From NCBI GenBank assembly GCA_034008185.1, contig CM067087.1:49307590-49371589 (forward strand): a DNA stretch of 64,000 nt, read 5' to 3'. Numbering within the stretch: position 1 is the stretch's first letter; each line of letters begins with the position of its first letter. The position numbers and the translations under genes are program-made. The notes under the pieces are model-generated. The model searched no databases and was not told where the DNA came from. It saw nothing but the letters and a program-made list of their open reading frames with translations. The DNA is from Gorsachius magnificus (taxonomy: Eukaryota; Chordata; Aves; Pelecaniformes; Ardeidae). Positions 25,201 through 35,235 of this stretch are shown piece after piece.

Positions 25201-28200
25201 CTCTGAATAGGAGCATGCTACACCTACTCAAAAAGGGCAACTGAGATGCCTAAATAAAGCCCACGGCTACCAAGTTTGATAGAGTAACTGCCTCCACCGG
25301 CGTGGCAGGACGGGCCGTTAGACGCCTACCATGCGTCTAGTCCCACCGAGGCATCCAACAGAAAGGCCAGCGAGCGCAGGGCGGGAGCAAGACCCCGCTG
25401 CCAGGAACGGGATCTCTTGATGTGCCTCTCGATGGCAGCCAAGAACTAGGCTGGGCCATCACTGCAGGGAGTTACACACCAAAATATCTTAAAAGTGGGG
25501 GGGTTTTAGAGATTTTTCACTTTGAAGGCGCTCAACTCCACCTACATAATTTGCAAAACATTCCTGCGAAGAGGCTCTGTCTCCATTTCACAGGTGCAGC
25601 AACTGAAGCTAAAAAAAAAAAGGGTAAGTAATTTAGCTGGAGGCAGGCAGGGAGCGAGTAGCCAAGGTGAGCGCTCTGCAGTTCCGGGCCTCCTGCCCAG
25701 GCCAAGAGGCATCCTTCGCTCCAGCGCAGAACGGGATGGAGAACTTGTGACAGTCCAATTTATCAGCACAGAGGGATTCCCAAGGATATTTTTTGATGAG
25801 GAGAAGCACGTTCAGTATTCCAAGGGTATGAGTTACACAAAACTAACTGCTGATCGGGGGAGAGCAATCGTACAGCTCTTGCACTCGATCCAAATTCAGT
25901 TCAAAGCAAAAAGGCGCCTAACGTTACAGCTTTGTACATAAAAGTCCTGACTTTTAAGTCAGGATTGGATTTCTTACATGGCACAAATATTTCACTTGTA
26001 GTTTACCTTGCATTCTAATAAAAACTTGGATATTCTGTTCATTACTGTAATTTCCAAGTGCATGGCTCCTTCTCAGGGAGTATGGGGAAGAAAGGCCAAA
26101 AATAAAAAAAAATCTCAATGTGATAAGCTATCCTCAGCCAAAACCCAAGTGGTTTAGGAGCGCATGAGCTCAAGCTCTCCATTCCAAAGGATAACTAGCA
26201 TCCAATTACATTATCATTAGAAAAAAAAACTAATGCTTCAGAGCACAAATTCATCTGCCCTGAAAGTCAAAGTCCGTTTTCTGCTGCTTGCTGACACTGA
26301 ACGTGAACAGTTATTCGTAAGAGTACTTAAGATACCAGCTTCAGAGTTATGCCTTTAAAAAAAAAAATTACCCTTAAATTTAAGATGCCTTTAAAAAAAA
26401 AAAATCCCCACCAAAGCAAAACAACCCTATATCTACAACACTTAGCGGAAGCCAAAGCTTCAGCACATGCTGCAGGCTTAAACGCAGCGGTACTAGTTAG
26501 ATTATACCACTTTTGAAGTTGCAGTGTGCTGCTGCTTTATTTCAGTCTCTTGAGTAACGTTCTCACATTGGACCTTTTGCTACAAACGTGTTTCCGAAAC
26601 TCAGATTTTCGGAAGTGGTTCCAGGTAAAGGCCAAGCCACTGGAGCAGGTCCAGCAAAGATCCACTGCCGACAACTCGTGCGCACTGGGAGTCCCACAGC
26701 AGACACTCAGCACCTTGCAGTACCGAGCTCAAGCTTTCACAAAAATGACTTATGCTGACAAAGCCATGTGGAACCACTGCCAGAAATGACTAATGCACTT
26801 TTAGTTCGTTTTTAAAAATATATTGTAAACTCCAATGTACTAAAGCAAACCACTGAATGAAATCCCAAATGAAGATCAAACAGCCCCATGGCTGATTTTC
26901 TGCATCAGCTACCCAGCTTCCTCCCGCACGGCCGGGCTGCGGCATCACCACAGGGCAGTCACACTACCACCTCTGCTTTGCTGTCCTAGGCAAAGCGGGC
27001 GCCTTTCATCGCTAGGGTTTTGTTTGTGTTTTGGTTTTTTTGGTTGGTTTCTTTTTTTTAAACACATACACATAAGTATGCATAGCCCTTTTAAATAGTG
27101 AGCACTCTAAAACCTGAAAAGGCTTTGTTCTGCCCCACTCTTGCGAAGGTAAACTCCAAAAGCAATGACATGCAACAGAAAGTGGAGGAGGAGGTTCACA
27201 AGGGCTTCACCATCGATGCCCAGGACCACAAAGGTAGCGGGGTTTGCATGTTGTCACATAAAAGGAGAATGCAATTTATTAAATCAAAAAAAATAGCAGT
27301 TTAAATCACTTTTATGATAAAATTTAAATCCTATATATGGACATGAGATCTTCCTGTACTTGGGGCTCCCTAAGCGATAGTAGCAGTGTAAAACCTTTAT
27401 AAAAAACCATCGAATTTGCCAAGAGTCAAGCAGCTAACGACACTAATTAGTAAGGCATTCAGATTTATATTAAGGTGCAATAAATCACATTGTCCAGCCA
27501 TAATATTTTTCTGGAGTAACTGTATTCTTACTGGTCAAACATGAGTTTATTTTTAGTGAAGAAGTGCCAAAGCCCTTTCTCTGTATTTGATGAATCTTTG
27601 CGCAGAGGCTTGCCAACGTGGACGAGACACTCACTCTAAGTGACTGGACAACTCTTTGAAGGCCTACTACAGGGCAGCAAGAGATGAAATTACTGCTGGG
27701 GTTTTATTCTCCTATTATAGCTCTTCTTTCATCATGCTGAACCCCCACACTTCAAGCAGGAACGGGTTCCAAGCCTTCTTTAAAGGGCTATTTCTAGAAG
27801 CCGAGCTTTAACAGTCTATTATTGTTGTAAGTGTGCAATACAGAAGCCAGAGCACCCTACAACCTTCAATCTTGTAGTCAGCAGGCAACAAATACCTTGC
27901 GCTGCAACTGTACATGCTGTAACACAATGCAATCCATTTAAAATATCTCAACTTTAACTCTAGTTAAAAGGGAAGATAGAATTTTATTTATCTTTCTCGC
28001 TAAAATATACAAGAGAAAACCAAGGGAAAACAAATGCAACAAATTTTTCAGAAAGTCTTACCCTTGGGGTAAGGGGAAAAGGAAAAATTCAGATCTGCAA
28101 GCCTTTGATCAAATTTGTGTGGTATCCAAGCTACCTTTTGTAATGAAGGCGTCCTAAGAGACGGGAGGTGAACTTACTTTTAAAACACAGAGTAACTTCT

Positions 28201-31200
28201 CTAATCTGCTACGTTGTGCAGATTCTTAAATAACTGTAATGATTTTCAATTTCCAATGGACATCTGATGATACAGCATTAATTTTAAAATGAAAATTCGC
28301 CTCTCCCCATCAAGTACCAAATTTGAGAATTCTAATTCAATAACCCATCCTTGACAGTGACTGGTATCAGATACTTTGGTGAAAGAGTAAAAATAAAAAT
28401 TAAAAAAATAGTTGGTCTTTTTTCCCCCCAAGTATTTTTTTCTGGTCTCAGACTGAAGCTCCCCCCCATCTGGGGGCGTAAGCTTTCCCAGTTTAGGCGG
28501 GGGAAAAAAAAAAAAAAGAATGCTAGAGCTGATCTGCCAACTCTGACTATACGTTTTTTCCTTCTCTTCTACACCCAGTTTTCAGTCAGCTCAGATGTAA
28601 AGATCAGCTCTGCGTACTGGTCACCAACATTTCCTGGACAGCTCACAGCCGTAGGAGGGCTCCGCTCTCCAGGGTAACATCCATGGCAAACAGTAACACC
28701 CTTCGTGCCACACTGCCTGGACCAGAGCGCTGAGGATTCCCACCAAAACCCTGCTCTTGGGCTCTGCCCAAAGGTTGTATGCGGCTGCCAGCCAGGCAAG
28801 CAGCATGCGATTAGTTTGAAGTATCCCTGCCCAAAATTCCTTGTGACCCCCCAAAGAGGGCATTCCCACAGTTACCCCTTAGTCCGTAACTGCTTTTCAC
28901 CTCTCCCTTCCCGCCACTGCTTACAGATGATCTGATTCCTGCTAGTTCCACTGCTAACCAAAGGAATTTGAACGAGGTGACATCTGTGCTTTTGGTTCAG
29001 TCAGGACTCAAAGAAAAGCCTGTTGAGTTCTCACGCATGTGACATGTAAAAAGCTTTTTCTAAAATAGTATCAACCTCCACAAAGCCTAGGCTTTTGCAT
29101 TCAAACTCTACCAAGAGACCTGGCTGCGGGAAGCATCCTTGCACTCTTGAAGGGCCGCGGTGACGTCAGTTGAAAGACAGAACCACTTCAGCCCACACAC
29201 GGAACGGGCTTGCGCCTGTAATAACCTTGCAGATCAGGACGGCCGGTTTTGTCGCATCTTTATGCGACGCTAATAGTCAAGAGAACATCGCTCCCTTACA
29301 GCGCCTGAATCACTCCACGCTGGGCTGTATCCACTAAAGGAACGTACAAGACACCTGCAAATAACCTGGTTTGCTGCTTGTATTCCACAAATACATGGCT
29401 CAAGTTTAAAAGACAAAATCATGAGCGTTTTTCTTTGTTCAATAAGAAAACAAAAGTTAATCACAACAACAGAAGTCTATGAATACACTGAATTACATTT
29501 TAATCCACCAACTGTGATGGCATGCATGTACCCTACCAAAAAACCATAAAATCTAAGTTGAAGAAAAAAACAATTAAAGTAAATAGCCATAGTTTCTGTA
29601 CATTGTGGGCAAACATGCCCTGCAACTGTGTTTTATTTTCTACAGCAGTTTCTCTAAAAGAGGGCACACACAGTAAGATCCATCAGGACATTTTTAAGTT
29701 TCTGTTTCAAACTGATGTGAAATCCATTTGTCTGCAGTGGAACAGAACAAAACTTAAAACTTCACAAGGTCTGTTGAGATATAAAACTTGAGGGGGAAAA
29801 AAAAAAAAGTCACAAGCAACATAAAATCAAAGTTGCTTTTTACACCTCTAATGTTCTTTTGATGGATAAAATCGTTTCAGTACTTGCATACGGGGAAAAG
29901 TCTTGTGTAGAAATCAACAGGTAGCTACCCAGAACAACACAGCAGTGGTAACAGTGTTTTAAGGGATTCACGTTAACCTGAGAGGTGGAGGAAACACCAA
30001 AAAGCAGGGCTTTTTCAACTAAAAAAGCAGAGAATAAAGCTGTCAGTTGTTCAGCATTTTCAACTCTGATCCAGGGCAGGAGCTCTATTCAGCCATTAGA
30101 AGCTGCATTCATACCTGGTATTTGCATTGGCACCATAAAACAGGAGTGAAATATCAAGAGCTGCATAATAAATTTCACACCTTGTTCTCAGAGTAGTTCA
30201 TATTCCTGAATAATTTTTTCATGGCTCCAGTTAAAAGTGATTCTACAGTGTAAGTTCAAAGGGCTTCTGGTAAGCTGGGAGAGGAAGCAAGATCAAGCAC
30301 CATCTTGTCTAGCACTCAGACTACTCCATCCTAAACGTAACGCCAAGAATCTACAAGTTCTACTATGGGAGAACCAAAACCAGAAGCGTTCAGTATCAAC
30401 AAACTGCTACAGACATGAATATGCACGGTACAAAAGAGCCTTCCAGAATAGCTCATGGAGTTAAACACTACATAGCAATGTCATGAATTAATGCACCATA
30501 ACATTACAGGAGGCATCGTCAGACATGAAATTCTTGTAATACTGAATTTTTACAACCTCCTGTCACCTGAGTAAGAAATTATGTATTTATCAGCATAGAA
30601 ATACTCCTCAGAGAACACAAACTGGATAAGACAATAGATAATGTAAATAGAGATAAGGCTAGCACTTGGCTCTGGATAAAGATATGGCTACTCATGCACT
30701 TGCCTCGATCATCACACATAGTCCTAAATTCATTAAATCATTCCCAACAGTAGAGGCAGTAGCTCTCCTCCTCAGAGAAGATGGCTTAGAGTATGATGGA
30801 CCAGCTTGCTGCTCTGTCTTGATTCGCAGGCACGTTACGGGTCTTCAGGATGAGATGAAGCAGTCACAGACCAACAGGTAAGGTGAAGGAGACCACTTCT
30901 AGAGATGCTGCTCAGCTCAGATGAAAACGTGGGTAAGAGAGGCAGTTTGCCATCAGCAATCCAAGGAACGCTGCCAGGGCGCTGTACCTGAGCGCCCGAC
31001 AAGAAACACTTTCAAGTTACCCAAATGGTCAGGGCGAGCCTAACAGGCTGCTGCAACGGTCTGCCTCCCAGATACCGGACAGAGACAGTTGGAAGCCAGG
31101 GAACAAGTCCTACGAGGAGCGGCTGAGGGACCTGGGGGTGTTTAGTCTGGAGAAGAGGAGGCTGAGGGGAGACCCGATCGCCCTCTACAACTGCCTGAGA

Positions 31201-33541
31201 GGAGGCTGTAGCGAGGTGGGGGTCGGCCTCTTCTCCCTGGGAACAGATGATAGGAGGAGGGGGAATGGCTTGAAGCTGCGCCAGGGCAGGTTTAGGCTGG
31301 ACATTAGGAAAAACTTCTTCACCGAGAGGGTTGTCAGGCTCTGGAATGGGCTGCCCAGGGAGGTGGTGGAGTCCTCATCCCTGGAGGTATTTAAAAGAAG
31401 GACAGATGAGGTGCTGAGGGCCAGGGTTTAGTGGTGGGATGGCAGTGCTGGGTTAACGGTTGGACTCGATGATCTTAAAGGGCTTTTCCAACCGAGGTGA
31501 TTCTATGATTCTATGATTCTAACTCCCGTCCTGAGAGCACTGGCCACACAAACACCGGTGAGACTAGATCAGAGCCAGCAGTGCTCCAACTGGCGGTGCT
31601 GCGTGGGTGAGCAGGAGCCAGGCCCCAGCTGCAGGAGCATTTGCTGTGCTGGACAAGCAGCCCAGCCCCAGGAACCCGCCATCGCCACCAGAAGGACTAG
31701 CCAGAGCAGTAGCGCATACGGGCAGGCAAACGGGGCGTCGAATCTCGTGTGTCTGGGTGGACACTCCCAGGTCTCTGTGAAGAAGTTTCCCTACTCTTTC
31801 CCCTAACTAAACGGAGGATTTTGAGATACCACAAGTATAGGTACAGAATCCTATACCTGCTCACTAAAAACAAGTCGTACCTGCATTCACTACTTATAAA
31901 AGCTGCAGCCTCTCATTTAGTCCCGCTTCAGTGCCTATGCCACCTTTTCACCCGGGTGGTGGAGTCGACAAGCACAACCTGGAAGACAGTTGTTTGCACC
32001 GTGCCCAACAGTTACGCTTGGGGCCACGACTAGAGTGTTCAGACACGCCCTCCAGCCTGAGAAATACCAACCTATCGGCATGGCATCGATCCACAGAGCT
32101 ATCTCCTAGCTCTTCAGTGAGCTATTTCCAGCGAGACGAAGCAGAGAGGATTCTGCTGCTTCTCACAAAAAGCCGCTCTCAGAGTAACGTGCCTCACCAT
32201 TTCTGTTACATTGCCTCTTACTACAGTGTTGTTCAATTTAAATTTCTAACCACATGGCCAGCCAATACTACACGCGTGTACGAGACACAACGGTGTGTTT
32301 TGCACTGTGAGACAGCTCTAGGTGATTTCTATGGAAAAAAAGTCTTCATAGAAGAGCTGTGTAACGTTACTGCATAAGTGCTGTTTGACACAGTCCCAGG
32401 ACTGCAGAATTACAATGAGACACCTCTACAGTCTGAACTTTACCCAGACTTTAGTTTTAAGCTCCCACAGAAAAACTCAAGTGAAGATCTACATCCAACT
32501 ATTCAATTAAAAATTATATGAGTAACATGGTGACAAGTTTATTAGAGGTCTACATACTGCACCACTAATTTAAATCCTGGATGACCAAATTTTTATGCCA
32601 ACATAACTCCATCAGTTCAAGGTGACATTTTTATATTTTTAATACGCTTTTAACACCGCTTACCGGAGTAGTACTGACTTCAGGTGTAAGATATCTTTAC
32701 ACCAGTAAGTGTACACCAGTAGATCTTGGCGTTCCTGCGACACCCTTCCCAAGGCCACAGAGCTGCTACAGAAAAGCACCGCTCTAAGCTGTACAGGTGT
32801 CGTTGGTGCCGTGCTTTTGTATACAGAGAAGGCCTAGAAGCATAAAGGTGTTCCCTCGGGTGCACGAGACACTGTGCAAGAGACCAATAAGGACCCCCCT
32901 CATATAAAACTAAGGAATGGCTTTTTCTTTTGTTTAGCTAAACAAGAACAGCAAATTTTGTGCCAACCCCTGTGGTTTCCCTCCAGAAGAGGGAAAGGAG
33001 AAAGTCAATTTGAGAGCCCACAGCAAACCCTCAGCTATCAGGAAAACGCTATTATGGAGAAAATGCCAGACGGGTAGGTCCTCCTTTACAGCGCTCACAC
33101 GAATAGCAGACTTACCAAAACCACAAAACAATTACCCAGAAATTCTCCAACAATGTCCCAGTTCGAGAAGGATCAGCACATCCAAGTTTCCCAGTGACCT
33201 GGCAGCGCTCGGTGGGCCCTGAACCGCCTGGGATCCGGCGAAGAACCCCCAGTCGCCCCTGGCTTCTGGCGGCAGCCTCCCGCCCGCGGCCCCGCGCCGC
33301 CCGCCCGGGCCCCCCGCGCCCTCCCCGCCCGGCCCGAGGGCAGCGCCGCGGAGCCCGCGGCCCCGGGCCATCACACCCCGGCTGCGGGACCCGGGACCGG
33401 CCCCTTCGCCGCCACCCCCCCCCCCCCCGAGCCGCTCCCGGACACGCCGGCCCGCCGCGACTAGGCCCCGGCTGCCCCTGCGGCGGCTGGCCGGCCCGCG
33501 CCGGGCCGGGCCGAGAGGCGGCCCGGGGGGGCGCTCACCAT
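16209..33541 (-). CDS. DCUN1D1: DCN1-like protein 1 (neddylation co-E3), complete, 7 coding exons
   Basis: Joining seven exons on - gives 780 nt, or 259 residues plus TAG, the same length as human DCUN1D1. The protein is a scaffold that binds the NEDD8 E2 UBE2M (through its acetylated N terminus) and the cullin WHB domain with RBX1, and so promotes cullin neddylation. The N-terminal UBA-like region (about residues 8-45) is in exon 2. The PONY/DCUN1 domain (about 60-248) spans exons 2-7. The cullin-binding 'DAD patch' residues known from human, Asp211, Ala235 and Asp241, are present ([16 protein letters not shown]). Only a few conservative differences from human are apparent, such as FMVFTQ for FMIFTQ and MTDLG for MTELG. 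All introns are GT-AG and phases match throughout. Nothing suggests loss of function. Confidence 0.97.
16289..17747 (-). other. DCUN1D1: DCUN1D1 intron 6
   Basis: A 1459-nt GT-AG intron of unique, moderately AT-rich sequence. I see no repeat or second gene in it. Confidence 0.9.
17748..17844 (-). CDS. DCUN1D1: DCUN1D1 coding exon 6
   Basis: 97 nt between a CCAAACAG acceptor and a GTAAAC donor. It encodes [18 protein letters not shown], then [15 protein letters not shown], residues 202-234. Asp211 of the DAD patch is here. Confidence 0.97.
18071..18153 (-). CDS. DCUN1D1: DCUN1D1 coding exon 5
   Basis: 83 nt with acceptor ATATTACAG and donor GTAAGT. It encodes [18 protein letters not shown], then LDLWNKFLL, residues 174-201, identical to human as I remember it. 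Intron 5, on its 3' side, is only 226 nt. Confidence 0.97.
18154..22420 (-). other. DCUN1D1: DCUN1D1 intron 4
   Basis: A 4267-nt GT-AG intron (donor GTATGT). It is mostly unique AT-rich sequence with short poly(A) runs. Open frames at 18.6-19.1 kb on both strands have no recognisable product. Confidence 0.9.
22421..22551 (-). CDS. DCUN1D1: DCUN1D1 coding exon 4
   Basis: 131 nt. It encodes residues 130-174: [19 protein letters not shown], then [20 protein letters not shown] and QKGL. The acceptor is TGCAG and the donor GTATGT. It is the first half of the PONY domain core. The peptide matches human DCUN1D1 as I remember it. Confidence 0.97.
23141..23309 (-). CDS. DCUN1D1: DCUN1D1 coding exon 3
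   Basis: 169 nt. It encodes residues 74-130: [36 protein letters not shown] and [19 protein letters not shown]. This is the EF-hand-like first part of the DCUN1 domain. The acceptor is ATCCCAAAG and the donor GTAAGT. Confidence 0.97.
24578..24794 (-). CDS. DCUN1D1: DCUN1D1 coding exon 2
   Basis: 217 nt. It encodes residues 2-74, beginning directly at the second codon: [20 protein letters not shown], then [20 protein letters not shown] and [14 protein letters not shown]. It contains the UBA-like domain. The acceptor CTTTCACTAG precedes AACAAGTTG; the donor is GTGAGT. An in-frame Met at residue 16 is internal, not the start. Confidence 0.97.
31090..31520 (+). mobile_element. CR1 LINE, 5'-truncated, + orientation
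   Basis: The element carries the end of CR1 ORF2: an open frame from 31138 to 31431 reads [17 protein letters not shown]..., then [20 protein letters not shown] and [10 protein letters not shown]. It is followed by the CR1 3' UTR with GATGATCTTAAAGGGCTTTT and CCAACCGAGGTGATTCTATG, ending in two further ATTCT/ATG tail units. It is a 5'-truncated insertion antisense to DCUN1D1 in intron 1. The 5' boundary is approximate. The reverse transcriptase core is absent, so it cannot move on its own. Confidence 0.93.
33415..33428. repeat. Poly(C) run
   Basis: Fourteen consecutive C in the DCUN1D1 CpG island, within the start of intron 1. Length may be unreliable in sequencing. Confidence 0.95.
33539..33541 (-). 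CDS. DCUN1D1: DCUN1D1 coding exon 1 (start codon only)
   Basis: The - strand reads CTCAACATG|GTGAGC. The ATG is the last codon of exon 1 and the donor follows at once. Spliced to exon 2 (AACAAG) it gives the family N terminus [10 protein letters not shown]. The upstream - strand sequence to about 33.68 kb is then 5' UTR. A at -3 gives a good initiation context. Confidence 0.9.
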
Positions 33542-33926
33542 GTTGAGGGCTGTGCAGGCCTCTTCCCTCCCGGCTCGGGCGGAGACTGAGGGCGGCGGCG
33601 GCGGCAGCGGCTTCCTCCGGCGGCTCCCGGCTCCTCACGGGCCCTTCCGCCGCCTCCCGCTCATGCGCAGTGCGGCGCATCCCCCGCGACGGCGGCCGGC
33701 GGTGCGCGGCGGGCGGGAGCCTTCCCCGGGGGCGGCCCAGCAGCCTCCGCCGCCCGGCCCGGGCCGGGGGGGGGGCCCCCGGGCACGAGGGGCCCGGCGA
33801 GACGGGACGGGACGGGAGGCAGGGAGGCGCCTGCCCCGCTCTGCTCGGTGTTACCGCGGGGCGGGAGGGGGCTGCTGCGGGGGCGGCCGGGCGCGGTGGG
33901 GTCCCCCGCCCTCCGGGGCCCCGCCC

Positions 33927-33975
33927 GGCCCCTGACCCCGGCCCCGGCCCCGGCCCCTGACCCCGGCCCCGCCGC
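33927..33975. repeat. Imperfect CCCCGG repeat
   Basis: GACCCCGGCCCCGGCCCCGG followed by a second GACCCCGGCCCCG block gives an imperfect hexanucleotide array upstream of DCUN1D1. The - strand is GGGGCC-rich and could form G-quadruplexes. Confidence 0.85.
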
Positions 33976-34284
33976 CCGCTCCTCCCCCGGGAAGGCCCCG
34001 CGTGCTCTCGCCGCGTGGATACCCACCGGAGCCTTTGCCGGCGCGGGGCTGCTGGGGGGGCAGGGGGGACCTGGGGAGAGCGGAGCCGGAGGGCAAAGGG
34101 TTTTGCCGGCGTTTTCTTGCGGGACTTCCCTGCCGGAGGCCGCGGTCCCCCCCGGGAGCTGCTGCTTCCGAGGGGCTGTCAGCAGACGGAGCCTCTCCGC
34201 AGTGGCGTCGGTGCTCTGGCAAGAGGGGGTGGAAGGGTTAAATCCGTTTGTACCGGTATCCCAGACGGTGTTTTTTTTCCCCAG

Positions 34285-35235
34285 GAAAGCTCACGCTGCC
34301 TGCTGCAGACGTTTAGCAGCAAGAAGGTTTGGGGAAGCAGAGAATTTGCGGGTACAGCTCGCAGCGGTGGCACGCCGCTGGCTGCCAAGGACGAGGGTTC
34401 GGCCCTGTTCTCCTCGGCTGAGCTGCTGAAGCTTTATGTTACGTGCCTGGTGCGATTGCCACACCACGAAAAGGAAGACTTCAGCGAGCCGTTGTTCACG
34501 ATGGGTGCACAGGGGTTACACACGTCGTGTTACAGAAAAGGGCCCAAATTGCTCCTTGCTTATTCCACTGAAAATCAGAGCTAAGCTTAGGTGGAGCATG
34601 AGGAGTCGGAGTAGTATTTGGAGAGGAGAACCAGGCCTGTCCTGTGGAGTGTCCAGTTGCGTTGGTGGTCTGAAGGAGTACGGGCTGACTCAAGCCTATG
34701 GAAATACGTGTGCATTCAGCTGTCCTGAGAGACACCGGCTGCCTGGGTACCTGGAGTCCTTCTGAAAAGCTTGGGTTAGAAATCAAGGATGGCTGCAAAG
34801 TGGTCAGAGTACACAGCCACCAACACTGCAGCCAGCCCAGTCCCTGCGCACCGCGGCAGGGGAGACAAAGCCAAGCCTGAAATTCATGGAGTTAGCTAAT
34901 GGGCATCACTGTAAGGGGCCGCGACAGCCTCAAGACACAAATCAGACCTTCCTGAGAATTACTGCGACACACAAGAGTCATCTGAGAGATGAACTGTGAC
35001 TGCAGAGGATTCCTCAGGACACAGGCAGGATCTTTAAGTGGCTTGTTTTTCCCCAATGTCTGCAACTTGCTCATTTTCTATATTGCAGGGTCTATGGCGG
35101 GGGTGTGAGCATGTATTTGGAGGCACACTGTATTTGTGTTCAGATTTACCTTTGTTTTAACTTAAAGAATGTTGAAAAGGTATTTTTCATTTTGCTGCTT
35201 TTGTTCACTGAATAAAGTATTAAACATTAATTAGT
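34285..35235 (+). ncRNA. Candidate terminal exon of a transcript divergent from DCUN1D1
   Basis: A strong acceptor (GTGTTTTTTTTCCCCAG, G at 34284) is followed by about 0.93 kb ending at AATAAA (35211-35216). A T/GT-rich downstream element (TTAGTTTTAACTTTTTCTTG) follows. The frame 34015-34584 on + stays open across the acceptor, and its last ~99 codons lie in this exon (stop at 34582-34584). The peptide is not one I recognise. No consensus GTAAG or GTGAG donor is visible between 33.6 and 34.28 kb, so the 5' structure is unknown. It could be a divergent promoter lncRNA, a small novel gene, or chance. Confidence 0.3.
35211..35216 (+). terminator. + strand poly(A) signal in the intergenic region
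   Basis: TTCACTGAATAAAGTATTAA followed within 10-35 nt by a T-rich element is a textbook poly(A) signal layout. No known + strand gene is present here; it would end the candidate divergent transcript. Confidence 0.4.

Larger units (their letters stand above)
24795..33538 (-). other. DCUN1D1: DCUN1D1 intron 1
   Basis: An 8744-nt intron beginning GTGAGC right after the start codon. It contains the antisense CR1 copy at about 31.09-31.52 kb and several short A-rich tracts. At 26350-26402 a short ATGCCTTTAAAAAAAAAAA motif occurs twice. No other gene is recognisable. Confidence 0.9.
33190..34090. promoter_or_regulatory. DCUN1D1: CpG-rich promoter region of DCUN1D1
   Basis: About 0.9 kb is very rich in G+C and CpG and surrounds DCUN1D1 exon 1. 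There is no TATA box at a fitting place. TGCGCAGTGCGG near 33664-33675 resembles, with one mismatched spacer base, an NRF1-type motif. A 14-nt C run (33415-33428), a short GGC repeat (33591-33605) and a CCCCGG-rich stretch (33930-33970) lie inside. The transcription start is probably above 33541 but cannot be placed. Confidence 0.8.

Noticed and set aside
31138..31431. 97-codon + frame as a possible gene
   Set aside because: It is the truncated end of CR1 ORF2 followed by the CR1 tail, not a host gene.
33132..33680. 182-codon - strand frame over DCUN1D1 exon 1
   Set aside because: It is not in the DCUN1D1 frame (the ATG reads as Gln-His-Gly there) and has low-complexity composition; it is 5' UTR, promoter and intron.
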